Source of the DNA: Ignavibacteriota bacterium
GTDB taxonomy: Bacteria > Bacteroidota > Ignavibacteria > UBA10030 > UBA6906
Length of the DNA stretch: 43,388 nucleotides
NCBI GenBank assembly: GCA_016218065.1
Contig: JACRFA010000108.1
Span: forward strand, 1-43,388
Direction: 5' to 3'
Both the position numbers and the translations under genes were made by a program. Position 1 is the first letter of the stretch, and every line of letters starts with the position of its first letter. The notes under the pieces are model-generated. The model saw nothing but the letters and a program-made list of their open reading frames with translations. It had not been told where the DNA came from and made no database searches. Positions 39,500 to 43,388 of the stretch are shown one piece after another.

Positions 39500-42400
39500 C
39501 TACTTAATGATTGCCAGTCTTCCGGTTTTGCTTCCGACGCCGGGCGCGTCAACGACGTAAAAATAAATTCCGGCGGAAACTTCCAGACCGTCTTTCGTTC
39601 GGAGATCCCAGGGGGCACGGGAAAGATTCGTTTGCGACTCGTGAGTAAGTACCCTGACAAGCCTTCCCGACGTGGTGAAAATTGTTATTGTGCAGCGCTG
39701 GGGGAGATTTACGAAATCAAGTCTGCGATCGCCCCTGCCTTCCGCTTCGTTGATGACCTTTCGCTCGAGTGAACTTGATCCCACATACGGATCGGGAACT
39801 GTGTAGATATTGCTCAAGTCATCTTTCGCTTTCTTGGCGCTGATGTCGTTGCCCGTCATCGCGAACCGGAAGACATCATTGCGATCAAAGGACTTCGTCG
39901 TGCGGATCTTCAGGATGTTGCCATCTGCCGGACGGAGACGTTGCAGCGAATCCAATCCCTGAGGAAATCCGAACTCGAATATCCAGAGCCGCGTCGTTGT
40001 GCTGAAGTCCGACACAAGCAAGATGCGGTCGTTCTCGCTCAACACACCTCGCAACTCAGCCGGCTCACCGACGAGGTTGGTGTATCTGTACCGCACTCTG
40101 AACGGGGTTTGCGCGTTGGTAACATCCCACACCTGGAAATTAGTCGGCTGTGCATTGACCGATGTATCGGACCCGAACGGCAGCACACGTATTTCGTAGT
40201 CGCGCGGAATTCGCAAGCCGTTGTTGTCAACCGTGCGGTCAAACAGCCGAAGCGTCGGGCTTCCCGCAGACCAAAACGTCGTATCAACTGAAACGGAATC
40301 GTTCTTGACGATGAGACGAATACCGTCGGCGACAAATTCGTCTCCATGTACGTTGCTGTCGGGATCGGCAAGACTCGCGAGCGAGATCCCGCTCTGTTCA
40401 TCCTGCAACGTGACATGAGATGTCCGTCCGGTGTACCTGGCGCTGTAGCGCGCATAAGAACTGTCGTCGAAGCATGCGAGACGGTACTGCCTGTTCGGCT
40501 GCACGCGGTTGGGATCAAAGACTTCGACAGAAATCTTTCCCGTACCATTTCCGGATACGCGCTCAATTCCCGCGGCGCCGAGTTGCGGCGTCTCCCATCC
40601 CGCGGGCGGCTCCGTGGGAACGACGATCGCCGTGTTGACGTCTGTGCTGATTGCGCGTCCCAAAAGATCTGTTTGGATAATCGCGCTGCATTCCGTGGGG
40701 GAGATGGTGAGGAGACTCTCCCGGTCCGACAACGCGGGATAGAATGAGGGATGATAGCCACGGTCGATAGAAACAACTGCGTAGTAGTACGTGCGCCCGT
40801 TGTGAACGTCGTTGTCTATGAAATAGTGCTTGACCCCGCTGTCGGTGCCCATGTTGTATGAAATCCCCAGATCGCTCTCGGGACCGATCTCGCTGCCGAT
40901 CCGCACAGGGTGAACGCCGCGCAGTCCGTTCTTGAGATCAAAAATCGCCAGCGGCTTGAACAGCAGCGGATTGCCGAACGCGTCGGTAATTGTTTTGATT
41001 TGATTAAACGTCGGGTCGGTGCTCTTGTACACGTAGTACGCTTCAAAGTCTGCACCGTAGATAGGGTCACGCGAACTCTCGGCGGCTTGGTCCCACGTGA
41101 GAATTACTTGCTTGTTTCCGCCTGACGCAGTCAATCGCGGCTTACGCGGCGGCTTGGCAAAATTATAGTCCTCATCATAAATCACCTGCATCGTTCTCTT
41201 GTTCCGCAGAATGTCCGGTTCGTCATTGCCGAAGAGAAGCGCAATAGCATAACGATGTTGTTTCTCTGTCCCCGCGAATTTCACAAAGCCGCTGCCATAA
41301 CTCCAGGCAATATCGCGCTGGTAGCCGGGACGCACGGTAAACGTCCCCGGATAAATCTCTCGCCGCCAATACAACTCATCATCCGCCATGGTGTTGTCAA
41401 CATCGCGGAGATAGAACGACGTCAAGCCAACCTGATCGGACTCATCGTTATCGGTGAAATCAAAATTCGGCTCGCCCGCGTTGGGCACACCATTCGCCTC
41501 CGTGCCGTCAGGGTCAGGACCTGTGTACTCCTCGAACTCCGGTCCCAATCCATCCGAGCCGAGGTCGTCATTCAACGGCTCGATATCAAGACGACCGTTG
41601 CCGTTGAGATCTTCTCCGGGATCCAACACGCCATTGCGATTCGCGTCTTCGTTATCCCACACACCGTTGCCATTCGTGTCCGACCATCTTCGCCAATCAT
41701 GATCGTCATCGATGAGATTGTTCTGGCTTTCGTCAACCATCCCATCGGCGTCGTTGTCGATGCCGTCATCAGAAATTCCCGGACTTTCGAGAAAAGCAAA
41801 ACCGTAGTACCCGATGGGGAGACCGTTGTTGGCAACACCGCCGTTACTGAATGCATAGGTGATGTCATCATTTGCGTCGAACCGCGCATCGTCGCCGCTG
41901 AGTGAGCCGCCAAGATCCGGATCGACGTACATCCCGACGATGGCCTTGTTGAGATCCTTTCCATTATTCTTGATGTCATAAATGGAAATGAACAAGTCTT
42001 CCGCCAAACGCGACACCCATTGGTAGTTGCGCACCTCGACCGTAAGACCGAGACCGCGTCTGCCGTTGGGCCATGGCAGACGTGAAGAGGAATCCGTGAA
42101 GGGATAATACGTGAACTCATCGTTTTCGCGATCGTCCGTTGCATAGTACGATTCCTGATCGGCGCGCACGTACGCACCGAACTCTCCGTTCCATCGTCCG
42201 GCGCGTACACTGCGAGTCGTTGAATCGCCCGGACTTCTCGTATCGCCGGGGAACGACCCCACGGGCCAATCGAGCGGCCAAGTTTCCCGCCGATGACTGA
42301 TGGAAAACCAGTTGACCGCATTGATCATGCTTCGGTCGAGCACCCCGTTCAGATTGAAATCCTCTTGTAACTGCAACACTCCATCTCCTTCTCCGAAATC

Positions 42401-42979
42401 ACCGGTGCCCGGCACACCATCAATTCCCACATCCTCGCTGATGCCGCCGATGCGCCAGTCGAGTGAGTTTGGTGAGTGTTCGTTGAAGTAGCCCGGAAGC
42501 GCGCCGAAACCGTACAGGTGAGATTGGTCGGGGGCAACTTCACCGCCCCGTCGATAGTTGTCGGAGATGATGTGAATCGTGTCGCCATGCTCATTGCGCA
42601 CCTCGGCGCCGACAAAGAACACCGCGCCATGGAGATACTCAACGGACTTCGAACCTTTGGGCCACGAGATCCTCGGCGTTCCCGAAACGTAGTGATACGA
42701 GAGAAGCCCGCTATTGAGAATTCCGCCCGTGACGAGATTTCCGTCGTGGACGGTGAACCGGAGATTTCGCGCGAGTCCCTGATTCAGCATCGCGGTCTCT
42801 TTCGAAAGACTGTAGCCGCGTGTGCCTTTACTCTGCGTTGCAATCGAGATCGCGCGATTCTTCTCGGCATCGGTCTCTTGGGAGAATGAGAAGTGAGCGC
42901 TCGTACAGAGGAGCGCCGCAAGAAGAAACACGAGCCGGCGGATATCCATGTTTCGTTGTACACACAATGCACTGATCAT
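39500..42979 (-). CDS. Very large secreted protein with calcium-binding-like repeats
   Basis: About 1159 residues. ATG 42979 overlaps the stop of the TonB-dependent receptor gene (TGATG) and has GAGG upstream; ATG 42949 would start directly at the signal peptide MDIRRLVFLLAALLCTSAHF. The middle is rich in Asp/Asn/Gly (DNDADGMVDES, DTNGNGVWDNEDANRNG, DLNGNGRLD), like thrombospondin type-3 or dockerin calcium loops. FnIII-like stretches follow (QVILTWDQAAES..). The end lacks the YPNPFNP signature but has YTVPDPYVGSSSLE and FTTSGRLVRVLTHE with GIYFYVVD, an alternative C-terminal domain of T9SS cargo in this group. It may be a surface binding protein paired with the receptor and PorV-like protein. 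Function is unknown. Confidence 0.8.
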   Translation of the reverse strand: MISALCVQRNMDIRRLVFLLAALLCTSAHFSFSQETDAEKNRAISIATQSKGTRGYSLSKETAMLNQGLARNLRFTVHDGNLVTGGILNSGLLSYHYVSGTPRISWPKGSKSVEYLHGAVFFVGAEVRNEHGDTIHIISDNYRRGGEVAPDQSHLYGFGALPGYFNEHSPNSLDWRIGGISEDVGIDGVPGTGDFGEGDGVLQLQEDFNLNGVLDRSMINAVNWFSISHRRETWPLDWPVGSFPGDTRSPGDSTTRSVRAGRWNGEFGAYVRADQESYYATDDRENDEFTYYPFTDSSSRLPWPNGRRGLGLTVEVRNYQWVSRLAEDLFISIYDIKNNGKDLNKAIVGMYVDPDLGGSLSGDDARFDANDDITYAFSNGGVANNGLPIGYYGFAFLESPGISDDGIDNDADGMVDESQNNLIDDDHDWRRWSDTNGNGVWDNEDANRNGVLDPGEDLNGNGRLDIEPLNDDLGSDGLGPEFEEYTGPDPDGTEANGVPNAGEPNFDFTDNDESDQVGLTSFYLRDVDNTMADDELYWRREIYPGTFTVRPGYQRDIAWSYGSGFVKFAGTEKQHRYAIALLFGNDEPDILRNKRTMQVIYDEDYNFAKPPRKPRLTASGGNKQVILTWDQAAESSRDPIYGADFEAYYVYKSTDPTFNQIKTITDAFGNPLLFKPLAIFDLKNGLRGVHPVRIGSEIGPESDLGISYNMGTDSGVKHYFIDNDVHNGRTYYYAVVSIDRGYHPSFYPALSDRESLLTISPTECSAIIQTDLLGRAISTDVNTAIVVPTEPPAGWETPQLGAAGIERVSGNGTGKISVEVFDPNRVQPNRQYRLACFDDSSYARYSARYTGRTSHVTLQDEQSGISLASLADPDSNVHGDEFVADGIRLIVKNDSVSVDTTFWSAGSPTLRLFDRTVDNNGLRIPRDYEIRVLPFGSDTSVNAQPTNFQVWDVTNAQTPFRVRYRYTNLVGEPAELRGVLSENDRILLVSDFSTTTRLWIFEFGFPQGLDSLQRLRPADGNILKIRTTKSFDRNDVFRFAMTGNDISAKKAKDDLSNIYTVPDPYVGSSSLERKVINEAEGRGDRRLDFVNLPQRCTITIFTTSGRLVRVLTHESQTNLSRAPWDLRTKDGLEVSAGIYFYVVDAPGVGSKTGRLAIIK

Positions 42980-43388
42980 CAGAACCTCACCTGAAATCCC
43001 AATTGAACTTTTCTCGGACTCGAATACCATTCGGCGCGGTTATCGATCTCGCCAAGCGTGAACAGATTCTCCTGAATGAGACGCTGCCGTTCGAGCTGTT
43101 CCACTTCCGGGAGCCGCGCCGGAGCGCTCGCGGTTCCTGTCGAAGCATAGACGTTGTTCTCGTTGAAGTTGTCGAGAAGGTTTTCCACTTTCAAAAACAC
43201 TGCGCAGTCAACGCCGCCGAGCTGGAACATCTTCTGCGCTTTGAGATCGATGCTCCACCGGAATGGTTTGGACGCCGCGTTCTGATATTCCTGCTCAAGG
43301 ATATCGAACTTCTCGACGAACGTGGGACTGTACGGCTGACCGCTCCAGAAAAATCCGACCACACCGACGCTCCAACTCTCAGACGCAA
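42979..43388 (-). CDS. TonB-dependent receptor, C-terminal end
   Basis: The reverse strand is open from the window edge to the TGA at 42979-42981 and gives the last 136 residues. GFFWSGQPYSPTF, then SIDLKAQKMFQLGGVDCAVFLKVENLLDNFNENNVY (seen in overlapping parts), are typical of the last strands of TonB-dependent receptors. The final VQLGFQVRF gives the aromatic C-terminus for barrel insertion. Its upstream part is outside the window. It leads the run of glycan genes, so uptake of oligosaccharides is a reasonable guess, but no SusD partner is seen in the window. Confidence 0.85.
   Translation of the reverse strand, partial: ASESWSVGVVGFFWSGQPYSPTFVEKFDILEQEYQNAASKPFRWSIDLKAQKMFQLGGVDCAVFLKVENLLDNFNENNVYASTGTASAPARLPEVEQLERQRLIQENLFTLGEIDNRAEWYSSPRKVQLGFQVRF

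Noticed and set aside
39500-43388. SusC/SusD pair
   Set aside because: The large protein next to the receptor lacks SusD-type lipobox and helical repeats and has calcium-loop-like repeats instead.

Overview
The window looks like chromosomal DNA from the Bacteroidota/Ignavibacteria/Chlorobi side of the FCB group. Six encoded proteins end in the type A C-terminal sorting domain of the type IX secretion system (T9SS; signature close to QNYPNPFNPST). A PorV/PorQ-family outer-membrane protein and the end of a TonB-dependent receptor are also present. I saw no rRNA, tRNA, CRISPR array, phage gene or transposase. Several intergenic regions are filled with short palindromic dispersed repeats.

Region 1 (1-8716), all genes on the minus strand: a truncated sodium:solute symporter; a T9SS-sorted protein with 14 Ycf48-like repeats; an 8-heme and a 10-heme cytochrome c, both with signal peptides and T9SS sorting domains; and a small secreted protein of unknown function.

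Region 2 (8717-15968), plus strand: a PadR regulator, a NapH-like polyferredoxin membrane protein, a small monoheme cytochrome, a DoxX protein, then a DmsE/MtrA-type decaheme cytochrome directly followed by an MtrB/PioB-type outer-membrane barrel. A broken chromate-transporter gene (chrA) ends the run. Regions 1 and 2 together read as an electron path from quinol, through the periplasm and across the outer membrane, with T9SS-exported cytochromes as possible surface partners.

Region 3 (15969-20839), plus strand: an ArsR regulator, an SQR/FccB-like flavoprotein and a DsrE-family protein, which look like a sulfide or persulfide module. A T9SS-sorted protein with a CBM9/DOMON-like N-terminus follows.

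Region 4 (21114-43388), entirely minus strand: read from the right edge it encodes a TonB-dependent receptor, a very large secreted protein with calcium-binding-like repeats, a PorV-like protein, a SurA-like peptidyl-prolyl isomerase, a LamG protein, a GH16 glucanase, a LamG-metallophosphoesterase, a sialate O-acetylesterase-like enzyme, a GH3 beta-glucosidase, a FucP-type sugar transporter, a GH5 glycosidase and an OmpR-type two-component system. This fits a beta-glucan (laminarin-like) utilisation locus, with no SusD seen in the window.

The most striking non-coding signal is a triple direct repeat, CTKAAG-N5-CTKAAG-N4-CTTAAG. It occurs at 6573-6599, 8509-8535 and 21092-21118, with a partial fourth copy at 8628-8643 just upstream of a near-consensus promoter for the PadR/electron-transfer operon. 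The 11 bp + 10 bp phasing is typical of OmpR/PhoB-family response regulators, one of which is encoded here.
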